Positions 16,569-24,481 of a stretch of DNA of 64,000 bases are shown here, in pieces; the first letter of the stretch is position 1; each line of letters begins with the position of its first letter. The stretch is from the NCBI GenBank assembly GCA_016716715.1, contig JADJVE010000003.1:434001-498000 (forward strand), given 5' to 3'. The translations under genes and the position numbers were made by a program. The notes below the pieces were generated by a model. It searched no databases, had not been told where the DNA came from, and saw only the letters and a list, made by a program, of their open reading frames with translations. The stretch comes from Acidobacteriota bacterium. GTDB lineage: Bacteria; Acidobacteriota; Thermoanaerobaculia; UBA5066.

Positions 16569-17930
16569 ATGAAATCCCGATTCAGCCTTCTTCGCGCGTT
16601 TGCGTGCGCGACCGTGGTCGCGCTGCTCGCGGCCGGCTCCGCTTTCGCGACGGAGTTCAACCTCAATGCCGTCACGTTCCCTGACGGCACCACGATCGAC
16701 CTCTCGATGGCGCGCACGAACGCCACGCCGAACGCGGCCAAGCTGGACGCGGCCGTTCGGTACAAGGAAGGCCAGGCGAAGATCGAAGTCTCCTTCAAGA
16801 AGATGGAGCCCGCGATCCTCTTCGGCGGCGACGTCTCGTCGTACGTCGTCTGGGCGATCACGCGCGACGGCGCCGCCGAGAACCTCGGCGAGCTCATCGT
16901 GAACGAGAACAATGCGTCCGGCTCCGGCCAGTACCAGACGGGCAAGAAGGCGTTCGGCCTCATCATCACGGCCGAGCCGTTCTCCCTCGTCGGCAGGCCG
17001 AGTGAATTCGTCATCGCGACGTCCGGCCCGGCCGACCCGAAGAAGGCCACCGGCTCGACGTTTGCCTTCAGCAACTTCCGCACGGGCATCGTGAAGGCCG
17101 ACACGAACACGATCGCCGGCCTCACCTACAAGGACAAGAAGCCCGTCGCGGTCGTCCAGGCCGAGCGGGCGGTGGCCCTCGCCGACCGCACCGGCGCGTT
17201 TGGGCTCAACCCCAAGGCGGCCGAGGAGGCCAAGCGCACCCTCACGCAGGCCCAGAACTCGGTGGCCGGCGGCAGCAAGAAAGTCATCAACGATTACTCC
17301 AGCCGCGCGGTCTCTCTGTCCTCCGAGGCGATGCGCGACTACGGCCGCAAGGTCGAGGCCGACGCCGAGGCCGCGAAGAAGGCCGCACTCGCCGAGAGCC
17401 AGATGACGGTCGCCCAGCTCCACGAGGCGCAGGCCAAGCTCGAGGCCGACAAGGCCAGGCTTCTCGCCGACCAGGCCCAGCTCCAGAAGGAGAAGGCCGA
17501 GCTCGAGGGCCGCCTCGGGAAGTCGATGTCCTCGATCATGGAGACGCGCGACAGCGCCCGCGGCGCCGTCATGAGCCTCCCCGGGATCTCGTTCGAGACG
17601 GGCAAGGCCGCGCTGAAGCCGTCCGCCCAGCTCACGCTCGCGAAGCTCGCGGGCATCGCGCAGGTGTTCCCGGCCGTCAACCTTCGCGTCGAGGGTTTCA
17701 CCGACAACGTCGGGAGCGCCGCGTCGAACCAGAAGCTCTCCGAGGCTCGCGCCAAGGCCGTCTACGACTTCCTCAAGGCGCAGGGCGTCGCGGACACGCG
17801 TCTGGCCTTCCAGGGCCTCGGCCCGGCCAGCCCGGTCGCCGACAACGCGACCGCCGAGGGCCGCGCCAAGAACCGCCGCGTCGAGATCGTCGCCGCAGTC
17901 GGCGAGATCAAGCCCGTCGCCGCGAACTGA
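16569..17930 (+). CDS. OmpA-family peptidoglycan-binding protein with coiled coil
   Basis: 453 residues. The ATG at 16569 follows CAGGAG. After the signal peptide comes an N-terminal beta domain (about 25-200), an Ala/Lys/Glu-rich coiled coil (about 250-330, EADAEAAKKAALAESQ...QLQKEKAELEGRLGK) and a C-terminal OmpA domain (about 335-440: ISFETGKAALKPSAQLTLAKLA, VEGFTDNVGSAASNQKLSEARA, GRAKNRRVEIV). The OmpA domain binds diaminopimelate-containing peptidoglycan through the conserved Asp and Arg. The likely role is anchoring or stabilising the envelope. Confidence 0.85.
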   Translation: MKSRFSLLRAFACATVVALLAAGSAFATEFNLNAVTFPDGTTIDLSMARTNATPNAAKLDAAVRYKEGQAKIEVSFKKMEPAILFGGDVSSYVVWAITRDGAAENLGELIVNENNASGSGQYQTGKKAFGLIITAEPFSLVGRPSEFVIATSGPADPKKATGSTFAFSNFRTGIVKADTNTIAGLTYKDKKPVAVVQAERAVALADRTGAFGLNPKAAEEAKRTLTQAQNSVAGGSKKVINDYSSRAVSLSSEAMRDYGRKVEADAEAAKKAALAESQMTVAQLHEAQAKLEADKARLLADQAQLQKEKAELEGRLGKSMSSIMETRDSARGAVMSLPGISFETGKAALKPSAQLTLAKLAGIAQVFPAVNLRVEGFTDNVGSAASNQKLSEARAKAVYDFLKAQGVADTRLAFQGLGPASPVADNATAEGRAKNRRVEIVAAVGEIKPVAAN

Positions 17931-17955
17931 ACCCGGTTTCCTTTCGCCTTTTTTC

Positions 17956-17983
17956 GGGCCGCTCCCGTTCGCGGGGGCGGCCC
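17956..17983 (+). terminator. Rho-independent terminator after the OmpA-like gene
   Basis: A GGGCCGC/GCGGCCC arm pair continued by CCCG/CGGG gives an 11-pair stem plus one T-G wobble, closed by a TTCG tetraloop. It is followed by CTTCGTGTTT and preceded by a T-rich stretch. This is one of the clearest terminators in the window. Confidence 0.75.
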
Positions 17984-18004
17984 TTCGTGTTTCCGGGCTG
18001 TCGG

Positions 18005-18020
18005 TGATGTCTCGGCATCA
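18005..18020. promoter_or_regulatory. Palindromic site B, TGATG-N6-CATCA
   Basis: A perfect 5+5 dyad (spacer TCTCGG) sits 18 bp upstream of the preferred vapB-like ATG. It probably overlaps the promoter, since ATATGAT lies at 18025-18031. It shares its form with sites A, C and D, although autorepression by the antitoxin would also explain it. Confidence 0.5.
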
Positions 18021-18038
18021 ACTGATATGATGCCTCGT

Positions 18039-18308
18039 ATGCGAACGACCCTGAATCTCGACGAGGATCTGGCGACCGTCCTCAAGAAGGCAGCCCGGCG
18101 CGAGGGTCAGTCGTTCACCTCCGTCGTCAACGAGACGCTCCGCGCCGGCCTGACGAAGGGAGGCCGGCAGCCGCGCCCGCGGCGCTACCGCCTCTCGCCG
18201 GCTTCTCTCGGCGGTGCTTCGGCGGGGGTCGACCTCGATCGGGCGCTCCGCCTGGCTGACCTTCTGGAGGAACGCGCGATCGCCGAGAAGCTCGCGCTGC
18301 GCAAGTGA
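18039..18308 (+). CDS. Ribbon-helix-helix antitoxin (VapB-like)
   Basis: About 89 residues from the ATG at 18039, giving MRTTLNLDEDLATVLKKAARREGQS, the normal opening of this family; two earlier in-frame ATGs (18027, 18030) exist. The N-terminal half is a ribbon-helix-helix DNA-binding module. The Arg/Pro-rich middle and VDLDRALRLADLLEERAIAEKLAL tail would bind the toxin. It overlaps the PIN-domain gene by four bases, so this is a VapBC-type operon with probable autoregulation. Confidence 0.75.
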   Translation: MRTTLNLDEDLATVLKKAARREGQSFTSVVNETLRAGLTKGGRQPRPRRYRLSPASLGGASAGVDLDRALRLADLLEERAIAEKLALRK

Positions 18309-18733
18309 TCCTCGTCGACGCGAACATCCTGATTTACGCCGTCGATGCCGATTCTCCCCACCACGCGAAGGCCCGACGCTGGCTCGAAGAGACGCTTTCG
18401 GGAACGACGCGCGTCGGCCTGGCCTGGGTCGTCGTGCTCGCATTCCTTCGCCTGACGACCAGCCCTGCCGTCATGCGCCGGCCGCTCGCGGTCGAGCGTG
18501 CCCTGCGCTATGTGGACGAGTGGCTGGAGCAGCCGTTCGTCGAGCTTGTCGGACCGGGCGAGAAGCACTGGCCGCTGCTTCGCACCTTGCTCGCCGCGAC
18601 GGGTGCCGCGGGCAACCTGACCTCGGACGCGCACCTGGCGGCGCTTTCCCTTGAGATCTCCGCGGAGATTGGTTCAACCGATCGCGACTTCGGCCGTTTC
18701 CCGGGCGTCCGGCACGTCAACCCCCTGGCGTGA
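18305..18733 (+). CDS. PIN-domain ribonuclease toxin (VapC-like)
   Basis: 142 residues, GTG start at 18305. MILVDANILIYAVDADSPHH is the classic PIN N-terminus with the first catalytic Asp. Glu in LEETL is near position 30, and the later acidic residues in TSDAHLAAL and GSTDRDFGRF complete the metal-binding set. VapC toxins cut specific structured RNAs such as tRNA or the 23S rRNA loop. It is translationally coupled to the upstream antitoxin. Confidence 0.88.
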   Translation: MILVDANILIYAVDADSPHHAKARRWLEETLSGTTRVGLAWVVVLAFLRLTTSPAVMRRPLAVERALRYVDEWLEQPFVELVGPGEKHWPLLRTLLAATGAAGNLTSDAHLAALSLEISAEIGSTDRDFGRFPGVRHVNPLA

Positions 18734-18740
18734 GGAGTCT

Positions 18741-18760
18741 CATGGGACAAAGGTCCCATG
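18741..18760. terminator. Hairpin after vapC
   Basis: CATGGGAC-AAAG-GTCCCATG is a perfect 8-bp inverted repeat 7 bp after the vapC stop. It is followed by a T-poor stretch, so it may terminate weakly or serve as an operator for the barrel gene 68 bp downstream. Confidence 0.5.
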
Positions 18761-18827
18761 TGCGTCCCCGTCTCCGGGCGGCCGTTTCTTCGTTTTGGAC
18801 CTAAACTGTGACCGATAAGGGGGACAC

Positions 18828-19685
18828 ATGAAACGCTTCCGATCCGCCGGCATCCTGGCCGCGGCCGCCGTGCTCCTCGCGGTTCCCGCGTTCGCCCAGA
18901 CGGGCAATGCGTATTACTCGCAGCAGAGAGGGATGGACGAGAGCTTCCGCATCGACCTGGGCGGCTTCTTCCAGACCTTCGACACGACGCTCAGTCTCTC
19001 GAACTCTGCCGGCACGGCAGGGACGTCGATCAACCTCGAGGAACTCGGCCAGGACTCCCGCCAGACGAGCTTCGCCGCCGACGGCTACTGGCGGTTCGGC
19101 CGCCACGGCCGCCTCGACTTGTCTTACCGCGGGTGGTCCCGGTCCGCGTCGCACAAACTGGACAAGGACATCGTCGTCGGCGACACGACGTACCACGCCG
19201 GGGTGCAGGTCGACAACAGACTGCGCTCGAACATCGGGGAGCTGTATTACTCGTACTCGTTCATCAACAACGGCGACCTCGAGTTTGGCCTCGGCCTTGG
19301 CGTTTCGGTCTACTTCAACGCGTTCGAGATCTCGGGTTCGGGCACGGTCTCGGGCGGCGGCCAGAGCGGCTCCGCCAGCTTCAGCAGCGAATCGCGCAAC
19401 GCCGTCGCGCCGATTCCGGCCATCAAGGCGTATTTCGCCTACTCCCTCTACCCGCGCGTCTTCCTGAAGGCGGCGGCCAAGGGCATCTCCGGAACGGTCG
19501 ACGCGTACCACGGGGAGATGTGGGACTTCCGCGGTGGCATCGACTGGCTCATCAGCCAAAACGTCGGCGTCGGCGGGATGTACCAGTACACGACGATCAA
19601 CTTCTCGCACACGGGCGAGAAGGGGGACGTCGCGTTCGACTACAAGTACAGCGGTCCGCTCGCCTACGTGATCTTCGCGTTCTGA
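18828..19685 (+). CDS. Outer-membrane beta-barrel protein
   Basis: 285 residues. The ATG at 18828 follows AAGGGGGACAC. The signal peptide ends at VPAFAQTG. The mature protein has many alternating strands (ESFRIDLGGFFQTFDTTL, GRHGRLDLSYRGWS, GELYYSYSFINNGDLEFGLGLGVSVYF) and a Phe C-terminus (AYVIFAF). This suggests a 10-12 stranded barrel. No substrate is suggested. The next gene starts 18 bp later and also ends in a barrel, so the two may be linked. Confidence 0.75.
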   Translation: MKRFRSAGILAAAAVLLAVPAFAQTGNAYYSQQRGMDESFRIDLGGFFQTFDTTLSLSNSAGTAGTSINLEELGQDSRQTSFAADGYWRFGRHGRLDLSYRGWSRSASHKLDKDIVVGDTTYHAGVQVDNRLRSNIGELYYSYSFINNGDLEFGLGLGVSVYFNAFEISGSGTVSGGGQSGSASFSSESRNAVAPIPAIKAYFAYSLYPRVFLKAAAKGISGTVDAYHGEMWDFRGGIDWLISQNVGVGGMYQYTTINFSHTGEKGDVAFDYKYSGPLAYVIFAF

Positions 19686-19703
19686 CGCGGCCCCCGCCTG
19701 AAC

Positions 19704-21728
19704 TTGGCCTCTGCGAGACGGGTCGCCCTCATCGCGCTCGCGGCGCTCGTGGTGTCGGCGCCCGCGTCCGCGTTCGACAGCAAGGGCCACGTCGTCCTCG
19801 AGGCGCTCGCGTACCGGACGCTCGTCGAGGGGCACGACGGCCGGCCGCCCCGTCCCGAGGTCCTCCGCGACCTCATCAACGACGGCGCCCTCGACCTTCC
19901 GTTTTGCTTCGGGCGCGCCGGCACGCCGCCCGCGGCGTGCATCGACGCTCCCGCGTCGAACCCGCTCCTCGACTGGCCGCAGCCGCTGACCGACAGGCCG
20001 GACGCCGCCTTCCGCCGCCAGTTCAGCGACGTCGGCCAGTGCTTCCACTACATGGCGACGCTCGACGACGCGCAGACGGACGCGCTGCCCGGAACCGCGG
20101 TGCCGCGCGCCCTCGCGACGAGCGCGGTCGTGCGCTGCAACGACCTCCTCGACGGGCTCCTCCGGCAGGTCGTCGTCGTCGGAGGCCCCGCGACGCGCCG
20201 CAGCTCGCATGGCCTCTACGAGTTCATGCATGCCGTGGGCGATTCGTTCTCCGGATCGCACACCGAGCGGGCGGAGGACGGGCGCATCGGCTACCTGAGG
20301 GTCTGGAAGCCGATCGAGAAGCTCGTGAAGCTGCCCACGGAGCGGGCCGCGCGCATCCCGGACGCCTCGTATCACAAGTGGGACGACCACCGCGACAAGA
20401 CGTACGTGATCGAAGGCGGCGAGGCGCATTGCGAGAAGCGGACGGACGAGCCCTACGGCGTTCCCTACGAGTGCCTCTCGCCGGAGGGCGACCACGCGCG
20501 GCGCGCGCTCGTCGATCTCCTCGTCCTCGTGAGAGAGCTGCGCGCCATTCAGCTCGCGGCTCCCAAGGGGACGGAGACGGCGCCCGAGCGCTCGGACGCG
20601 TGGCGCGCGTACAAGGACAAATGGTTCGCGCCCGCCCACCCCTGCGCGGGTGCGGAGTGCGCCGAGCGCGAGAAGGCGGATCCCGCGCCTGGTCGATTTG
20701 CGCTGTTTGGACTCGACGCGACCTGGAACCCGACGGGCCACTTCGTCGATATCGCCGCTCGCGGCACGCTGCTCAAGTACTCGGAGGATCTGAATCCGTT
20801 CCTTTACGCCCTGAACGCGAACGCCGGCTACCGGCAGTACACGGACGGCGGCGGCGGAGCCGGCCTCGTCGGGATCGGGGTCGACCTCGTGCTCCCGGTC
20901 GGGCTACGCGCGTCGCTCGGCTTCACGGCCGCCGGCCTGCGGGTCACGTACGGGGGCGACCGGGCCGGTCCGGAACTCTATTCGCGCTTCTTCCGCTTCA
21001 ACTACAAGCTGAAGGACGGCCTTTTCCTCTCGGTCGATGCGCCGATGGAGGTGAACTGGCTGAAGCCCCGCGTGGAGTGGACGTTCGGCGTCGGCCTCCT
21101 CTACGCCCCGGCCTCCAGCCGGCTGGAGAAGGACCGCGGCCTCCTCCTTTCGAAGGAGACGCTGGCCGTTCGCAAGGACGATACGTGGGTTCCGCCGCCC
21201 GCGCCTTACGGCCATCTCAAGGGCCGGAGGCCCTCGTGGTACGTCGTTACGGGCGTGACCGTCGCGGAGAAGCCCGAGAACGCCGTCGAGGGGCGCAACT
21301 ACGGGCTCGGTGTGCTCGGAGGCGAGGTCGCGTGGGACCGCAACCGCTGGGGCGGCCGGTTCGAGTGGGTTCCGGCGGTGTCGCTGGCCGTCGGCCACCG
21401 CGTGACTTCCGGCGAGTCGAAGTACCTCACGGGCACGCTCGCCGCCACCGTGCGCTGGTACGCGCTCAAGGTCGTCGGCCTCGCGCTGACGCCGGTGCGT
21501 GTCGAATACGGACCGAAGGTCCGCGGGGACGAGGAGTTCGACGTGTCGCCGGGAGTCCACGGCGACGCCGGCAGCCAGTATTACTTCCAGGCCGGCACGC
21601 GCCTCGGCGTCATGCTGAACGCCGGGATCATCGACATCCTCGTCGAAGGTCCGACGCTCGCGTGGAACTCCTCTCCGTTCACGGCGAAGGAAATCCTCAG
21701 CTTCCGACTCGGCATCCGCCTGGACTGA
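19704..21728 (+). CDS. Zinc-phospholipase-C-like N-domain fused to an outer-membrane barrel
   Basis: 674 residues from a TTG, the only convincing start for the signal peptide (ALIALAALVVSAPASAFDS). The first 360 residues are helical and resemble zinc-dependent phospholipase C/P1 nuclease proteins: GHVVLEALAYRTL near the N-terminus, CFHYMATLDD, and LYEFMHAVGDSFSGSHTER, which looks like the HALQDSFSPAH metal-ligand segment. Residues about 370-674 are beta-rich (GVDLVLPVGLRASLGFTAAG... ILSFRLGIRLD) and resemble an outer-membrane barrel. The fusion would place a hydrolase-like domain on a barrel. No active-site test has been done, and both assignments are by pattern. Confidence 0.55.
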   Translation: MASARRVALIALAALVVSAPASAFDSKGHVVLEALAYRTLVEGHDGRPPRPEVLRDLINDGALDLPFCFGRAGTPPAACIDAPASNPLLDWPQPLTDRPDAAFRRQFSDVGQCFHYMATLDDAQTDALPGTAVPRALATSAVVRCNDLLDGLLRQVVVVGGPATRRSSHGLYEFMHAVGDSFSGSHTERAEDGRIGYLRVWKPIEKLVKLPTERAARIPDASYHKWDDHRDKTYVIEGGEAHCEKRTDEPYGVPYECLSPEGDHARRALVDLLVLVRELRAIQLAAPKGTETAPERSDAWRAYKDKWFAPAHPCAGAECAEREKADPAPGRFALFGLDATWNPTGHFVDIAARGTLLKYSEDLNPFLYALNANAGYRQYTDGGGGAGLVGIGVDLVLPVGLRASLGFTAAGLRVTYGGDRAGPELYSRFFRFNYKLKDGLFLSVDAPMEVNWLKPRVEWTFGVGLLYAPASSRLEKDRGLLLSKETLAVRKDDTWVPPPAPYGHLKGRRPSWYVVTGVTVAEKPENAVEGRNYGLGVLGGEVAWDRNRWGGRFEWVPAVSLAVGHRVTSGESKYLTGTLAATVRWYALKVVGLALTPVRVEYGPKVRGDEEFDVSPGVHGDAGSQYYFQAGTRLGVMLNAGIIDILVEGPTLAWNSSPFTAKEILSFRLGIRLD

Positions 21729-21768
21729 TCCGTCGATACAGTCTCCGCCGGATGCGGGAGAACGACGA

Positions 21769-22431
21769 CTATTCCGGAGCAGCGCTGGCCGTGAGTTGCG
21801 TTATCAGCCACTGACGGAAGGACACCAGTTCCTCCACTTCGCGGGCGCTCCAGCCGAGCGCTTTCACCGCCGGAAGCGGGTCGAAGTCTCTCAGTACCCA
21901 GGCCAGCGTCAAGGACGAGAACCCGGCGTCCTTTTTGGGGGCGTCGCGCAAGCCCGCTTGGAGATCGCCCCCTGCGTCCAGCAGCGCTTTGACGTCGACC
22001 AGGTCACGGACTTCGGATCGCTCGAGCAATGTTGCGAGCTTGCTCGCGAGAATCTCGTGCTTGCTATCCACTGAAATGGCCGCACCATCGATGAGTGTCT
22101 GCTCTGGAGGCTCGATTGCGGCGAAGGGCTCGGCGACGAGGTCCACCACACAGGTCTCTCGTCCGTCCGACACGCGGAGCTCGCTGAACGCGGGTGCCGT
22201 CCTGAGAACATGAATTTCGAGGCCCGCCGCTCGCAACACCGACATGGCGTCGGCTACGACGTTGCCGAGCTCCGATCGGTTCCTCCAGAAGAGGTCCAGA
22301 TCCCTGGTCCCACGGTGGCCCAAGTGCACCCCCGCCAGGGCGCCTCCACCCGTCAACGTCCAGCGCGGAGTGATCTCAGCAAGCACTCCAAGGATGCGGC
22401 GCTGGAGGGCCGTGAGCCTATCGCCAGACAC
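21769..22431 (-). CDS. AbiEii/AbiGii-type nucleotidyltransferase toxin
   Basis: 220 residues. TLTGGGALAGVHLGHRGTRDLDLFW is the nucleotidyltransferase core (GG...G then RxTxDxD), as in AbiEii toxins. Later segments CVVDLVAEPF and HEILASKLATLLERSEVRDLVDVKALL match the family helix that follows. AbiEii-like enzymes transfer nucleotides, for example to tRNA, and give phage abortive infection when paired with an antitoxin. The upstream small ORF (22720-22418) overlaps by 14 bp and is the likely partner. It is on the strand opposite to its flanking genes. Confidence 0.82.
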   Translation of the reverse strand: MSGDRLTALQRRILGVLAEITPRWTLTGGGALAGVHLGHRGTRDLDLFWRNRSELGNVVADAMSVLRAAGLEIHVLRTAPAFSELRVSDGRETCVVDLVAEPFAAIEPPEQTLIDGAAISVDSKHEILASKLATLLERSEVRDLVDVKALLDAGGDLQAGLRDAPKKDAGFSSLTLAWVLRDFDPLPAVKALGWSAREVEELVSFRQWLITQLTASAAPE

Positions 22432-22720
22432 AGCCCTGACCCTCCCACGTTTCGAAGAGCCATGACCAGAACTCTCGCGTGCGCCCGAGATAGCGCGTCA
22501 GCCGCGGCCAGAGATCCAGGATCTCGCGGGGGCGGACGAACAGGAACACGTCGTCTGGCTTGGCCTGACGCATGAGCTTGCCGACCAGATAGGCGCGCAC
22601 CTCCGGGTCGGGATCCGTCAGTCCCTTGCGGAACTGGTTCAGCGTGAGACCGCAGTCCCAGAGGAAGTAAGGACGATCCTGCGCATCGGCGAGCCGCTCG
22701 GCGGGCGTGTAGCTCAGCAC
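22418..22720 (-). CDS. Small partner protein of the AbiEii-type toxin (non-canonical)
   Basis: 100 residues, GTG start at 22720. The sequence has RPYFLWDCGLTLNQFRKGL, PEVRAYLVGKLMRQAKPDDVFLFV and IRDLWPRLTRYLGRTREFWSWLFETW-type segments. I recognise it as a recurring small family found next to AbiEii genes but cannot give it a name. It lacks the winged helix-turn-helix typical of AbiEi. By position it is the probable antitoxin or regulator. Overlap with the toxin start indicates translational coupling. The gene sits in the 5' region divergent from the SulP transporter. Confidence 0.65.
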   Translation of the reverse strand: MLSYTPAERLADAQDRPYFLWDCGLTLNQFRKGLTDPDPEVRAYLVGKLMRQAKPDDVFLFVRPREILDLWPRLTRYLGRTREFWSWLFETWEGQGCVWR

Positions 22721-22828
22721 GCAACCAGCGTACCAGAGCGGCGGGACTCCTGAACGGCGTACGGCCTGAAATGGCGGGTCTCTCTCGCGGTTCGCGTTGG
22801 GCTCGGGTATCGTGCCCACTGTTCGAGC

Positions 22829-24481
22829 ATGACCAGCACGGCCGCAGGTCCGCCAGGCGCCCCCACGTTTCGATTCGACACGGTTGCCGGGCTCACGGCC
22901 GCGGCAGTCGTCTTGCCCAAGGCGATGGCCTACGCGTCGGTCGCGGGCCTGCCCGTCGCCGTCGGGCTCTACACCGCGTTCGTCCCGACGGCCGTCTACG
23001 CGCTGCTCGGCTCGTCGCGCGTCCTCAGCGTCAGCAGCACCACCACGCTGGGGATCCTCGCCGGCACGCAGCTGGGCCTCGCGGTGCCGGACGGCGATCC
23101 GGCGAAGCTCGTGACGGCGACCGCCACGCTCGTCGCGCTCGTGGGCGCGATGCTGGTCGTGGCGAGGCTCCTGAAGCTGGGGTTCGTCGCCAACTTCATC
23201 TCCACGCCGGTTCTGACGGGCTTCAAGGCCGGCATCGGCCTCGTGATCGTGCTGGACCAGGTGCCGAAGCTCCTCGGAGTCCACATCGCGAAGCAGGGCT
23301 TCTTCCGCGACGTCCTCGGCGTCGCGCGCCACGTCCCGGAGACCTCGCAGGTCACGCTTCTCGTGGCCGGCGCGACGCTGCTCGTCCTGATCGGCATGGA
23401 GCGCCTCTGGCCTCACTCGCCCGCGCCGCTCGTCGCCGTCGGCGGCGGGATTGCCGCGTCGTGGTTCTTCGGCCTCGAGGCGCTGGGCGTCTCGACGGTG
23501 GGCCTGATCCCGCGGGGATTTCCGTCGCTCACGCTGCCGGATCCCGCCCTGATCGCCCATCTGGCCCCGGGCGCGCTCGGAATCGCCCTCATGAGCTTCA
23601 CGGAGACGATCGCGGCGGGCCGCGCCTTCGCGGCGCCCGACGATCCGCCGATCGACGCGAACCGCGAGCTGGTCGCCACGGGGGCCGCCAACCTCGGGGG
23701 CGCGCTGCTCGGCGCGATGCCGGCCGGCGGCGGCACCTCGCAGACCGCGGTCGTGCGCGCCGCGGGCGGCAGGTCGCAGAAGGCGTCGCTCGTCACCGCG
23801 GGGACGGCGCTCGCGACCATGCTGTTTCTGGCGCCCCTGCTGGGCCTGCTGCCGAACGCCACGCTTGCGGCGGTCGTCATCGTCTACTCGATCGGGCTGA
23901 TCCAGCCCTCGGAATTCCGCGGCATTCTCAAAGTGCGCACGATGGAGTTCCGATGGGCGATCGCCGCCATGCTCGGGGTGCTCGTGTTCGGCACGCTGAA
24001 AGGCATCGTCGTGGCGGTCATCCTTTCGATGATCGGTCTGGCCAGCCAGACGGCCCATCCGCGCGTCTCCGTCATCGGCCGAAAGCGCGGAGCCGATGTC
24101 CTCCGGCCGCTCTCGCCCGAGCACCCCGACGACGAGACGTTCGAGGGCCTCCTGATCCTGCGGCCCGAGGGTCGCCTCTACTTCGCGAACGCCCAGAACG
24201 TGGGCGACCAGATTCGAGCGCTCGTGGAGCAGTACAGGCCGCGCGTCGTCGCGCTGGACCTGAGCCGCGTGCACGACATCGAGTACTCCGCCCTCCAGAT
24301 GCTGATCGAGCGCGAGAGACGCGTGACCGACGGCGGCGTCGTGGTCTGGCTCGTGGGGATGAACCCCGGCGTCCTCGAGGTCGTGCGCAAGGCCGGGCTG
24401 GACGAGCGCCTCGGCCGCGAGCGCATGCTCTTCAACGCGCGCGCGGCGATCGAACGGTATCAGGCGCTTGGCCGATCCTGA
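22829..24481 (+). CDS. SulP-family anion transporter with STAS domain
   Basis: 550 residues. The N-terminal VAGLTAAAVVLPKAMAYASVAGLPVAVGLY is the SulP signature. A dozen or so hydrophobic helices follow (about 20-400), including GFKAGIGLVIVLDQVPKLLG and LGGALLGAMPAGGGTSQTAVVRAAGGRSQKASLV. The C-terminal STAS domain is at about 430-545 (VVALDLSRVHDIEYSALQMLIER). SulP proteins carry sulfate, bicarbonate or related anions. The stop overlaps the histidine-kinase ATG by one base, so transporter and sensor are translated together. A second SulP gene lies 5 kb downstream in the same locus. Confidence 0.9.
   Translation: MTSTAAGPPGAPTFRFDTVAGLTAAAVVLPKAMAYASVAGLPVAVGLYTAFVPTAVYALLGSSRVLSVSSTTTLGILAGTQLGLAVPDGDPAKLVTATATLVALVGAMLVVARLLKLGFVANFISTPVLTGFKAGIGLVIVLDQVPKLLGVHIAKQGFFRDVLGVARHVPETSQVTLLVAGATLLVLIGMERLWPHSPAPLVAVGGGIAASWFFGLEALGVSTVGLIPRGFPSLTLPDPALIAHLAPGALGIALMSFTETIAAGRAFAAPDDPPIDANRELVATGAANLGGALLGAMPAGGGTSQTAVVRAAGGRSQKASLVTAGTALATMLFLAPLLGLLPNATLAAVVIVYSIGLIQPSEFRGILKVRTMEFRWAIAAMLGVLVFGTLKGIVVAVILSMIGLASQTAHPRVSVIGRKRGADVLRPLSPEHPDDETFEGLLILRPEGRLYFANAQNVGDQIRALVEQYRPRVVALDLSRVHDIEYSALQMLIERERRVTDGGVVVWLVGMNPGVLEVVRKAGLDERLGRERMLFNARAAIERYQALGRS

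Noticed and set aside
22721..24274. Upstream part of the long minus frame ending at 22418
   Set aside because: It is antisense to the SulP gene; only the last 100 codons from GTG 22720 look coding.
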